From the NCBI GenBank assembly GCA_964543125.1, contig CAZIWX010000027.1, forward strand, positions 1 to 27,221: DNA of 27,221 nt. The letters are read 5' to 3'. Below the pieces are notes generated by a model that saw only the letters and a list, made by a program, of their open reading frames with translations, ran no database searches and was not told the origin of the DNA. How positions within the stretch are numbered: position 1 is the first letter of the stretch; each line of letters opens with the position of its first letter. This stretch comes from CAZIWX01 sp964543125. GTDB taxonomy: Bacteria; Fidelibacterota; UBA8477. The position numbers were made by a program, and so were the translations under genes. This document shows, in pieces, positions 18,325 to 25,892 of this stretch.

Positions 18325-19466
18325 TTCAGAGAGTAAAGCTTGATCGAATATTACTCGTTTTGGTAATCGGGCTTTTTCTGTTCGGCTCGGTAACCATGTA
18401 TTCTGCTTCCACCCAGGTGGCCGAGCATGAATATCACGATTCCAACTATTTTCTGAAAAAACACCTGCGTAATACGGTAGTTGCTCTGATCGTTTTCTTT
18501 TTTTTCACCAATTTCGATCATCAGAACTACCGGAAACTGGCCAAACCCATTCTGGCAATTGCCTGGTTAATGCTGGTTTATGTCATCGTGCAACATCGTT
18601 TGGAGCACAGTCCACAGCCCGCGAGGTGGCTGTCTTTCGGCTTTATTAGTATTCAGGTTAGCGATGTGGCTCGCCTGGCATTTATCATATTCATGGCGGA
18701 TCTTCTGCATCGGATGCAACCGGCAATTCAGCAATTCAGGGAAACCATATTGCCCATGTTTATGGTAACTGCCATCACCGCTGTTTTAGTCGTTATCGAA
18801 CCCGATTTATCATCCAGTATGATGATTATGGCCATTGCCGTGTCCATGTTCTTCCTGGGAAACGTGCGGATCAGCCACATTTCCGGATTCGTCGCTGCCG
18901 CGATTTCCGGTGGACTGATGGTGGCCTGGATAACACCTTATATGCGCCAGCGCATCTTAACTTTTTTTAACTCCAGCCGCGATGTCACCCATGCGGGTTA
19001 TCAGATTCATCAGTCCCTGGTGACCTTAGCCAATGGCGGATTTAGCGGCGTGGGGCTTGGCGACAGTTTTGGCAAGTCTCTTTACCTCCCCGAGCCCCAC
19101 ACCGATTTCGTATTCGCCATTATCGGTGAAGAGTTGGGCTTCATCGGCACCATGTTTCTATTGGCGGTCTTCTTTCTCATTTTTTTACGCGGCATGCGCA
19201 TTGCGCGGAACTCCTCGCATGTCTATAGCATGTTGCTGGCCGAAGGCCTGAGTCTCTCCTTTTTCCTATACGCCATAGCCAATATTGCCGTGGTCGTGGA
19301 TCTGGTTCCCACAACCGGGCTCCCCTTGCCGTTGGTAAGCTACGGCGGTTCCAATCTCATGATTACCGCCGCTATGTTGGGCATCTTATTTAATATTGCC
19401 GGCTCCAATGGAACCAGCCTACCCAAACAACAAATCGATCGGATTAACCTGCTACATGAGTCCTAA
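18321..19466 (+). CDS. ftsW: Septal peptidoglycan glycosyltransferase FtsW
   Basis: The 381-aa SEDS-family membrane protein has about ten segments. It polymerises lipid II at the septum as the partner of FtsI. Recognisable blocks are MYSAS near the N-terminus, QPARWLSFGFISIQVSD, then GYQIHQSLVTLANGG, GVGLGDSFGKSLYLPEPHTD with FAIIGEELGFIG, and the C-terminal TGLPLPLVSYGGSNL. The position between murD and murG identifies it as FtsW rather than RodA. The start overlaps the murD stop by 4 nt, and murG starts 11 nt before its stop. Confidence 0.95.
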   Translation: MIQRVKLDRILLVLVIGLFLFGSVTMYSASTQVAEHEYHDSNYFLKKHLRNTVVALIVFFFFTNFDHQNYRKLAKPILAIAWLMLVYVIVQHRLEHSPQPARWLSFGFISIQVSDVARLAFIIFMADLLHRMQPAIQQFRETILPMFMVTAITAVLVVIEPDLSSSMMIMAIAVSMFFLGNVRISHISGFVAAAISGGLMVAWITPYMRQRILTFFNSSRDVTHAGYQIHQSLVTLANGGFSGVGLGDSFGKSLYLPEPHTDFVFAIIGEELGFIGTMFLLAVFFLIFLRGMRIARNSSHVYSMLLAEGLSLSFFLYAIANIAVVVDLVPTTGLPLPLVSYGGSNLMITAAMLGILFNIAGSNGTSLPKQQIDRINLLHES

Positions 19467-20613
19467 AGTACCATTACGGGTAGCTATTGCCGGTGGAGGT
19501 ACCGGCGGTCACATCTTCCCCGGTTTGGCCATTGCCGAGGGTATCCGATCGTTTATTACCACCAGTACACGCTATAACTCAGCCGAATTCCTGTTTTTCG
19601 GGAGCAAATTCGGAATGGAACAATCGTTGGTACCCAATGCCGGTTATCGCCTGGCAACCCTCTGGATTCGCGGATTCGCCCGAACCATCAGCCTGCAACA
19701 TATCCTGCGCAACCTGCTCTTCCCGGTTCGAGTCATGGTAGCCAGCCGGCAAGCTCGGCACTGGTTGGTGAGCTTTAAACCCCATATTCTGGTGGGTACC
19801 GGTGGTTATGCCAGTGCTTTACCCATTCGGCAAGCCCTCAAACTGAAAATTCCCGTGATCCTGCAGGAGCAGAACAGCTACCCCGGACTGGTCACCCGGC
19901 GGTATGCCGCCAAAGCCACACGGGTTTTTCTCACCTACCCGGAGGCGGGTGAATTTCTGCCCTCAAAAGCTCAAACAGAAGTTGTGGGCAATCCCATGCG
20001 GCCCAAGATGAGGCGTCAGGATCGCCAGGTGGCGGCGGAATTTTTCGGATTGTCGCCACACTACACTACCATCTTTATCTTTGGTGGTTCCCAAGGCTCC
20101 CACGCAATCAACCAACATTTCAAAACCCATATCCACTACTACCTGGAGCATTTTCCGGTTCAGTTCCTATGGCAAACGGGAGCTCATGATTTTTTCGGCT
20201 GCCAACAATCGCTGATAGATGTAGACCGGGTACATGTGTCGGCTTTCATTGATGAAATGTCCATGGCCTATTCGCTGGCGGATATAGCGATTTGCCGCTC
20301 CGGCGCCATGACTTTAGCGGAGCTAACCTATTTTGGCATACCCGCGCTACTCATCCCCCTCCCGACCGCGGCGGCTAATCACCAGGAATACAATGCGCGT
20401 TCCCTCGAAAAACGGGGCGCAGCCAAGGTTTTAAGACAAGCGGAATTGACACCGGAAGCTGTGGTTCAGTGCTTGAAAGATGTGATCATGGACCGCGAAG
20501 TGCGCCAGACCATGGGTGAAAAATCCTTAAGTCTAAGTCAGCCTCTGGCAACCCGTATAATTGTACAAACCATTTTTAACACGGTTTGGGATTATGTTCA
20601 GCAATCTGCTTAA
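19456..20613 (+). CDS. murG: Lipid II synthase MurG (UDP-GlcNAc:lipid I GlcNAc transferase)
   Basis: This 385-aa GT28-family enzyme acts at the inner face of the membrane and adds GlcNAc to lipid I. The N-terminal glycine-rich loop GGGTGGHIFPGLAIAE (His19) is intact. GTGGYAS, LQEQNSYPGLVTR, a second GGSQGSHAIN loop, the sugar-binding RSGAMTLAEL and NHQEYNARSLEKRGAA follow. I chose the ATG at 19456, 11 nt before the ftsW stop and immediately before the first beta strand. The open frame back to 19396 lies in ftsW. The stop lies 20 nt inside murC. Confidence 0.96.
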   Translation: MSPKVPLRVAIAGGGTGGHIFPGLAIAEGIRSFITTSTRYNSAEFLFFGSKFGMEQSLVPNAGYRLATLWIRGFARTISLQHILRNLLFPVRVMVASRQARHWLVSFKPHILVGTGGYASALPIRQALKLKIPVILQEQNSYPGLVTRRYAAKATRVFLTYPEAGEFLPSKAQTEVVGNPMRPKMRRQDRQVAAEFFGLSPHYTTIFIFGGSQGSHAINQHFKTHIHYYLEHFPVQFLWQTGAHDFFGCQQSLIDVDRVHVSAFIDEMSMAYSLADIAICRSGAMTLAELTYFGIPALLIPLPTAAANHQEYNARSLEKRGAAKVLRQAELTPEAVVQCLKDVIMDREVRQTMGEKSLSLSQPLATRIIVQTIFNTVWDYVQQSA

Positions 20614-21985
20614 CCAACATCTGCACTTCACCGGGATTGGCGGCGCCGGCATGAGCAGCATGGCTTATGTGCTGCATCAAATGGGCTGCACAATCTCCGG
20701 ATCCGATGCACGAACTTCAGATACAACCGGCTATCTGGCTTCAATTGGAATCAAAATTTTTACTGAACAGGCCGCCGAAAATATTGAGAGTGCTGATCTC
20801 CTGGTGTATTCCAGTGCCGTACCGGAGACGAATCCGGAACGAGAAAGTGCTTCCCGGGCCGGTATTCCGCAAATCCGCCGGGCTGAGGTTCTGGGCGACA
20901 TGATGCGGTTGTTTAGAACCACCATCGGTGTGGCCGGAACTCACGGAAAAACTTCCACGGCAACCTTGCTAAGCCGGGCACTTCAACAAACGGGCGTCAA
21001 CCCTTCCTGGGTCATTGGCGGGATTATGAACGAAAAGGAGCTAACCGGTAATCTAGGCGGATTGGACTACTTCGTTGCCGAAGCCGATGAGTACGATCGG
21101 TCGTTTCATGCATTGACGCCCACCGTGGCCATCATCAACAATATTGAAGCCGATCATCTCGATATCTATGGCAATTACGAAGAGCTGGTCAAGGGTTTCC
21201 TCCTTTACAGTGAGCGGGTCGCCTTCTATGGGTTTATCGCCCTTGGTATCGATGATCCTCAGTTACGCCAACTCCTCCCCCGTTTCAATCGACGGGTGGT
21301 GACTTTCGGATTATCAGAGGATGCTGAATACCGGGCGGCCAACATCACGACGTCCGGTTTGCACTCTCACTTTGATATACACCATCGTGGACAGCCACTT
21401 ATTGCGGTTGAACTTCAGGTGCCCGGTCAACACAATATTAATAACGCCCTGGCTGCTCTGGCCGTTACCACCGAACTCGGGTTGCCCCTGACCGATGCGG
21501 TCAAGGGGCTTGAATCTTTCAAAGGCATTCGCCGCCGGTTCGAGATCAAGGACCAGATCAAGGATATCATTTTTGTGGATGATTATGCCCATCACCCGGG
21601 GGAGATCAGAGCTACTCTCTCAGCAGTGCGCATTAGCTGGCCAACCCGGCGGGTCGTTGCCTTTTTTCAACCACATTTGTTCTCCCGCACTAAAGCACTG
21701 GCCAGTGAATTTGGTGAAGCTTTGGTTTTAGCCGATGTGGTGGTGATTTGCGAGATTTATCCGGCGCGGGAATTACCCATACCCGGCGTCACCAGCCAAT
21801 TGGTTGCAGATGCCTGTCAGGCGGCGGGAGTGAAGCGCGTTCATTATTTCACCGCTGAAAATACCATATCCGGCTTTATTCGCAATCAGCTCCAGGCGGG
21901 TGACGTGGTGATCACCATGGGCGCCGGCGACATCGATAAACTGAATGACGCCCTGCGCAAAGCCTGGCAGGAAGGAACAACATGA
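20594..21985 (+). CDS. murC: UDP-MurNAc:L-alanine ligase MurC
   Basis: This 463-aa ligase starts stem-peptide synthesis by adding L-Ala to UDP-MurNAc. The N-terminal FTGIGGAGMSSMA, SGSD, VVYSSAVP-type segment (here LVYSSAVPETNPE), the ATP loop GTHGKT at residues 115-120, AEADEYDRSF, NIEADHLDIY and the C-terminal DDYAHHPGEIRATL are all characteristic. The ATG at 20594 overlaps the end of murG by 20 nt. The open frame upstream to 20561 lies within murG and adds no conserved sequence. The stop overlaps ftsQ by 4 nt. No murB or ddl follows, unlike many dcw clusters. Confidence 0.96.
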   Translation: MFSNLLNQHLHFTGIGGAGMSSMAYVLHQMGCTISGSDARTSDTTGYLASIGIKIFTEQAAENIESADLLVYSSAVPETNPERESASRAGIPQIRRAEVLGDMMRLFRTTIGVAGTHGKTSTATLLSRALQQTGVNPSWVIGGIMNEKELTGNLGGLDYFVAEADEYDRSFHALTPTVAIINNIEADHLDIYGNYEELVKGFLLYSERVAFYGFIALGIDDPQLRQLLPRFNRRVVTFGLSEDAEYRAANITTSGLHSHFDIHHRGQPLIAVELQVPGQHNINNALAALAVTTELGLPLTDAVKGLESFKGIRRRFEIKDQIKDIIFVDDYAHHPGEIRATLSAVRISWPTRRVVAFFQPHLFSRTKALASEFGEALVLADVVVICEIYPARELPIPGVTSQLVADACQAAGVKRVHYFTAENTISGFIRNQLQAGDVVITMGAGDIDKLNDALRKAWQEGTT

Positions 21986-22755
21986 TTGGTCAACTTGACT
22001 TCCGGATTAGCCCCCGGCTGCGAGGGTGGATTTGGGTTTCGACTGCGCTGGTGAGTTTCATTCTGTTGGGACTGTTAAGCAGTTTATACGGTGAGCGGGT
22101 TTCCAGTGACACGGTTCGGCGGGTAACCATCACGGGAAACCGGATTTTAAGTACAGACCGGCTCGAAGGCTTGTTGACGCCACTCATGGGTCAACGGTTA
22201 GAAGCAGTAAATCCGGATTCGGTGCAGGCTGCATTTCTGCGGCATCCCCTGGTAAAAGCCGCCAAAGTAAGCCGCCACTATCCCGATGAATTACGGATTC
22301 AGATTCAGGAAGTTTACCCCATCGCCTATCTTCAGGGGCAAACCTATTTTAGTATCGCCCTGGATGGCCGGATTCTGCCACTCCCGGATTACGGGATGAT
22401 TTATTCTCTTCCCATTATTACGGGAATCACCGATGTGAACACCATTAAGCCCGGTACTACTACTCAAGATGATTATGTCCGGGAGCTCCTAACTTTTTTA
22501 ACCGGATTGAGGTTCAACAACCTCCGTTTGTACCGTGACATCTCGGAAATTCAATATACAACCGAAAAAGGGATGAAACTTATTACCAGCACAAACAGCA
22601 CACCGGTTTATATGGGAAATTATGATCAAGTGTGGCGCAATTGCGCCATTTTGCAAGCATTCATTCGGCAACTTGATGCGGGACCGGTTTTACCGGCTTA
22701 CCGCTATGTGGATCTCCGCTTTAAAAACCAGGTGGTGGTCAGGGAGCGTAGGTGA
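21982..22755 (+). CDS. ftsQ: Cell division protein FtsQ/DivIB
   Basis: This 257-aa bitopic protein has a short basic cytoplasmic N-terminus, one membrane helix at about residues 17-36 (VSTALVSFILLGLLSSLYG) and a periplasmic POTRA domain (VRRVTITGNRILSTDRL, then VKAAKVSRHYPDELRIQIQEVYPIAYL). A FtsQ-type beta domain containing DGRILPLPDYG follows. It scaffolds FtsL and recruits the septal synthase. Its place between murC and ftsA is canonical. The start overlaps the murC stop by 4 nt. Confidence 0.92.
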   Translation: MIGQLDFRISPRLRGWIWVSTALVSFILLGLLSSLYGERVSSDTVRRVTITGNRILSTDRLEGLLTPLMGQRLEAVNPDSVQAAFLRHPLVKAAKVSRHYPDELRIQIQEVYPIAYLQGQTYFSIALDGRILPLPDYGMIYSLPIITGITDVNTIKPGTTTQDDYVRELLTFLTGLRFNNLRLYRDISEIQYTTEKGMKLITSTNSTPVYMGNYDQVWRNCAILQAFIRQLDAGPVLPAYRYVDLRFKNQVVVRERR

Positions 22756-24008
22756 TGGCTCAGTATAGAACAACCCTAATGGGTGTGGATGTAGGCAGCA
22801 GCGAAATTTGCGTACTGATCGCAGGCCATGATCCTGATACGGAAGAATTTAATTTGTTGGGAATGGGTCTCGCTGCCGGGGCGGGTCTCCGGCGGGGATT
22901 GGTGGTGGACATTGATGCCCTGAGTCAAGCTGTAGGTCAGGCCATTGATATAGCAGTTGATGAAGCCCAGGTCCATCCGGAGCATGTGTACGCCAGCATC
23001 TGTGGCGAGCACATCGTCAGCCTCAATTCCACCGGCGTCATTGGCATTACCAAACGCAATGTGGCTGGAAGCGCCGGCGTCGGTGAAATCACCGCGGATC
23101 ATTTGAATCAGGTATTGGAAGCCGCGAAAGCCATGAAGCTGCCGGAAGGTCGTGAAATTATCCATTCCATACCTCAGCAATTCGCGGTGGATGAAGAATC
23201 CGGTATTTTGAATCCGGTTGGCATGACCGCCCGGCGTTTGGAAGCTCAGGTCCACCTCATCACTGGTTCGCAGTCGGCGATGCGAAATCTGGTGCACGCT
23301 TTCAATTGGTCCGGGACCAAGGTCCAACAATTTCTATTCAGCGCCTTGGCAGCCAGCGAAGCCGTCCTGAGCCCCGAAGAAAAGAAAATGGGTGTGGCTC
23401 TGCTGGATATTGGACGGGATGCCGCCAGTTCGCTCGTTTATTCAGAATATGGCATCCAGTTCTCCAATGTATTATCCGTTTCAGCCGGTACCGTCACCAG
23501 TGACATCGCCCAGTTATTACGGATAACCGGGGAGCAGGCTGAAGAATTAAAGCTTAAGTACGGATCGGGTTGGACCCCTGAGACCGCCGAGGACAAGTTG
23601 TTCGAGGTTGTAGGGGTGGGCGGCCGATCCGATATCAATATCAGTGAAAAACAATTATCCGAGTACATCGAAGCCCGGATGGACGAAATCCTTCGTCTGG
23701 TGCGCGAGCGTATGTACAAAGCCGGGGTGCTCAAGCAACTGCATTCCGGAATCGTTCTTACCGGCGGCGGTGCACGGCTCCGTGGGTTACTTCCTCTCGC
23801 TGAAAAAGTGTTTGAAGTCCCTGTTCGAATTGGTACGCCACGGGGCCTGGTTGACCCACGGAATCGCCTGCAGGACAGTGCCTACTGTACCGCTGCCGGT
23901 TTGCTTTTATTCGCGCTGCGGCATGATATGCCGGGCAATGGATGGAATAAAAACGCCATCAAAGGATGGTTCAAACGGATTTCTGGATTTGTTAAAGACA
24001 ATTTCTAA
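22755..24008 (+). CDS. ftsA: Cell division protein FtsA, with a degenerate phosphate-2 loop
   Basis: This 417-aa actin-like protein tethers FtsZ to the membrane. Present are the phosphate-1 loop GVDVGSSEICVLI (residues about 10-22), the 1C-subdomain region (HVYASICGEHI), HSIPQQFAVDEESGI, AGTVTSDIAQLL, the adenosine loop VLTGGGARLRG and the C-terminal amphipathic helix IKGWFKRISGFVKDNF expected for membrane binding. The phosphate-2 loop, normally DIGGGT-x-D, reads DIGRDAASSLVY (Asp218 on), so Gly-Gly-Thr is lost. The start is ambiguous. A GTG at 22752 and an ATG at 22755 are adjacent codons; I chose ATG, which overlaps the ftsQ stop by 1 nt. AGGGAG at 22741-22746 suits either. Confidence 0.93.
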   Translation: MAQYRTTLMGVDVGSSEICVLIAGHDPDTEEFNLLGMGLAAGAGLRRGLVVDIDALSQAVGQAIDIAVDEAQVHPEHVYASICGEHIVSLNSTGVIGITKRNVAGSAGVGEITADHLNQVLEAAKAMKLPEGREIIHSIPQQFAVDEESGILNPVGMTARRLEAQVHLITGSQSAMRNLVHAFNWSGTKVQQFLFSALAASEAVLSPEEKKMGVALLDIGRDAASSLVYSEYGIQFSNVLSVSAGTVTSDIAQLLRITGEQAEELKLKYGSGWTPETAEDKLFEVVGVGGRSDINISEKQLSEYIEARMDEILRLVRERMYKAGVLKQLHSGIVLTGGGARLRGLLPLAEKVFEVPVRIGTPRGLVDPRNRLQDSAYCTAAGLLLFALRHDMPGNGWNKNAIKGWFKRISGFVKDNF

Positions 24009-24022
24009 AACAGCAAGGATAC

Positions 24023-24030
24023 AAGGAGGT
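24023..24030 (+). promoter_or_regulatory. Strong Shine-Dalgarno of ftsZ
   Basis: AAGGAGGT lies 4 nt before the ftsZ ATG in the only true gap (26 nt) between consecutive dcw genes. It is the best ribosome binding site in the operon and suggests that ftsZ is translated independently and at a higher level than its neighbours. Confidence 0.85.
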
Positions 24031-24034
24031 TCTC

Positions 24035-25264
24035 ATGTTGTTTGAATTTGATGATCTGGCCAGGCAAAAAGCACAGATGCGGGTCGTGGGAATTGGTGGT
24101 GCCGGCGGAAATGCCATCAATCGTATGATCGATGCCCAACTAACCGGGGTTGAGTTTATCGCCATCAATACCGATGCCCAGGCATTGGATCACAATCTGG
24201 CGGATGTAAAGCTTCAGATCGGCAAGCAACTCACTAAGGGGTTAGGCGCCGGCGCCATTCTGGGTATTGGCCGGGAAGCCGCCGAGGAAGATCAGCAGGC
24301 CATCGCCGCTATTCTGGACGGTGCTGATATGGTTTTTATCACCTCCGGTATGGGTGGTGGAACCGGAACCGGGGCGGCCCCGGTGGTGGCAAAAATCGCC
24401 AAGGAGCAGGGCGCTCTGACGGTTGGTATCGTAACTACCCCTTTCCGCTTTGAAGGCCCTCTGCGGTCTCGCAGGGCTTCCGAAGGTATCCAGCATCTGA
24501 AAGATCATGTGGATACACTGATCGTGATCCCTAATCAGCGTCTTTTGGAAGTAGTCGAGCGCGGAACCAGCATCACCGATGCCTTTCTCGTGGCGGATAC
24601 GGTCCTGCATCAGGCGACCAAGGGTATTTCAGATCTTATCAATATCCATGGCTTGATCAATTTGGATTTCGCCGATGTGAAAACCGTTATGGCCGGCATG
24701 GGCGACGCCATCATGGGTACGGGTCAGGCAACCGGCGAAGAACGGGCCGTATTGGCTGCCCAGTCCGCCATCTCTTCTCCGTTACTCAATAACACCAATA
24801 TTAATGGTGCGCGCGGTTTACTGGTGAATGTGACGGGCGGGGTGGATATGACCCTGATCGAAGTGGATGAAGCCATGCAGATCATCTATGGTGAGGTGGG
24901 CGAATCCGCTGACATCATTTTTGGCGCGGTCATTGACGATGAGCTCAAGGGTCAGATCTGTGTGACCATTATTGCCACCGGATTTAATGTGGAAGGCCGG
25001 CCTAAGGCAATGGTAAAAGGGCCCTCTATTGAATCCCGGCCTGATTTTCAGATTGCGGATTCCCCGGCCCGGGCCATCGAATCTCCGGGTAATGGCGATT
25101 TGAAACATCAACCGGAAGAAGTACCGGATAGTTATCTTGATGTTCCAGCCTATAAGCGTCGTCTGGATTCCCGGCAGAATACCAGCGACTCGAACCAAGT
25201 CGTGCATCATTTTGGCAATGACCTGGTTATGCCCGAGTTTTCAAAACGTCCCTCGTTCCGGTAA
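24035..25264 (+). CDS. ftsZ: Cell division GTPase FtsZ with an extended C-terminal tail
   Basis: This 409-aa tubulin homologue forms the Z-ring. The GTPase domain is canonical: VGIGGAGGNAINRM near the start, the tubulin signature GGGTGTG at residues 107-113, TTPFRFEGP, and the T7 catalytic loop NLDFAD at 209-214. After about residue 318 comes a disordered linker. The conserved C-terminal peptide, which binds FtsA and other partners and is normally last (E. coli DYLDIPAFLRKQAD), is recognisable as SYLDVPAYKRRL with Asp369-Arg376, but 33 more residues follow. These end in LVMPEFSKRPSFR (397-409), which itself has a similar P-x-aromatic-x-basic pattern. No terminator is evident downstream. Confidence 0.96.
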   Translation: MLFEFDDLARQKAQMRVVGIGGAGGNAINRMIDAQLTGVEFIAINTDAQALDHNLADVKLQIGKQLTKGLGAGAILGIGREAAEEDQQAIAAILDGADMVFITSGMGGGTGTGAAPVVAKIAKEQGALTVGIVTTPFRFEGPLRSRRASEGIQHLKDHVDTLIVIPNQRLLEVVERGTSITDAFLVADTVLHQATKGISDLINIHGLINLDFADVKTVMAGMGDAIMGTGQATGEERAVLAAQSAISSPLLNNTNINGARGLLVNVTGGVDMTLIEVDEAMQIIYGEVGESADIIFGAVIDDELKGQICVTIIATGFNVEGRPKAMVKGPSIESRPDFQIADSPARAIESPGNGDLKHQPEEVPDSYLDVPAYKRRLDSRQNTSDSNQVVHHFGNDLVMPEFSKRPSFR

Positions 25265-25346
25265 AACAGGGCTGTTGGTTATCGCCCGGCTCCAGTCTGG
25301 TCTATTAACATTTACCCATAAGCTATTCTCTAGGACTCCTCTGGGG

Positions 25347-25720
25347 AAGCGCAGGGCAATGAAATCTTTTTTACGACGATTGAACCCGTGTCAATGGCTT
25401 CATGGCACCGTGCTTCAGCGCGGTGGTTTGCGCTATTCAAAGGCCAAAGCTCAGGGCAATGAAATCTTTTTAACAACGATTGAACCGGCGTCAATGGTTT
25501 CATAGCACCGTGCTTCAGCGCGGTGGTTGAAAACTCCAAAAATAGAGGGGCTTTAGCCCAATATTGAATCCGGTCAGCTATCCACGAGCTAAAGCGCATG
25601 GCAATGAAATCTTTTTAACAACAATTGAACCGGCGTCAATGGTTTCATGGCACCGTGCTTCAGCGCGGTGATTGAAAACTCCAAAAATAGAGGGGCTTTA
25701 GCCCAATATTGAATCCGGTC
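25347..25720. repeat. REP-like hairpin repeats downstream of ftsZ
   Basis: Three imperfect copies start with GGCAATGAAATC at 25355, 25455 and 25600. The second and third (25455-25575, 25600-25720) are nearly identical over 121 nt with a 145-nt period; the first is truncated and more diverged. Each holds the hairpin CACCGTGC-TTCA-GCGCGGTG (25406-25425, 25506-25525, 25651-25670). The last two also hold GGGC-TTTA-GCCC (25548-25559, 25693-25704). This is the same composite as at 371-600. The array sits between convergent genes. The 82 nt before it, after the ftsZ stop, show no clear terminator. Confidence 0.8.
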
Positions 25721-25892
25721 TCTACAACCCCCGAATCNNNNNNNNNNNNNNNNNNNNNNNNNNNNNNNNNNNNNNNNNNNNNNNNNNNNNNNNNNNNNNN
25801 NNNNNNNNNNNNNNNNNNNNNNNNNNNNNNNNNNNNNAAAAATAGAGGGGCTTTAGCCCAATATTGAATCCGGTCTCTACAACCCCCGAATC
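25683..25892. other. Scaffold gap of 100 N flanked by an exact 55-nt duplication
   Basis: Positions 25738-25837 are exactly 100 N. The 55 nt ending at the gap (25683-25737) are identical to the 55 nt starting right after it (25838-25892). The shared stretch contains a GGGC-TTTA-GCCC hairpin and the last codons of the minus-strand aminotransferase. The duplication is therefore most likely a k-mer overlap between two contigs rather than biology, and the true gap may be zero or may hide further repeat copies. Confidence 0.85.

Noticed and set aside
22776..23330. A 184-aa minus-strand open frame inside ftsA
   Set aside because: It is antisense to conserved FtsA sequence, low in recognisable motifs and rich in shadow-type composition.
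25137..25505. A 122-aa open frame running from ftsZ into the repeats
   Set aside because: It starts out of frame within ftsZ and then reads through repeat sequence, which repeats in the protein; it is a by-product of the repeats.
25340..25720. Possible CRISPR array
   Set aside because: The repeated unit is over 100 nt, contains internal hairpins and has no short regular repeats with unique spacers. No cas gene is present.
25722..25737. Possible truncated second copy of the aminotransferase 3' end
   Set aside because: It is part of the exact 55-nt identity abutting the N run and is best explained as contig overlap, not as a pseudogene.
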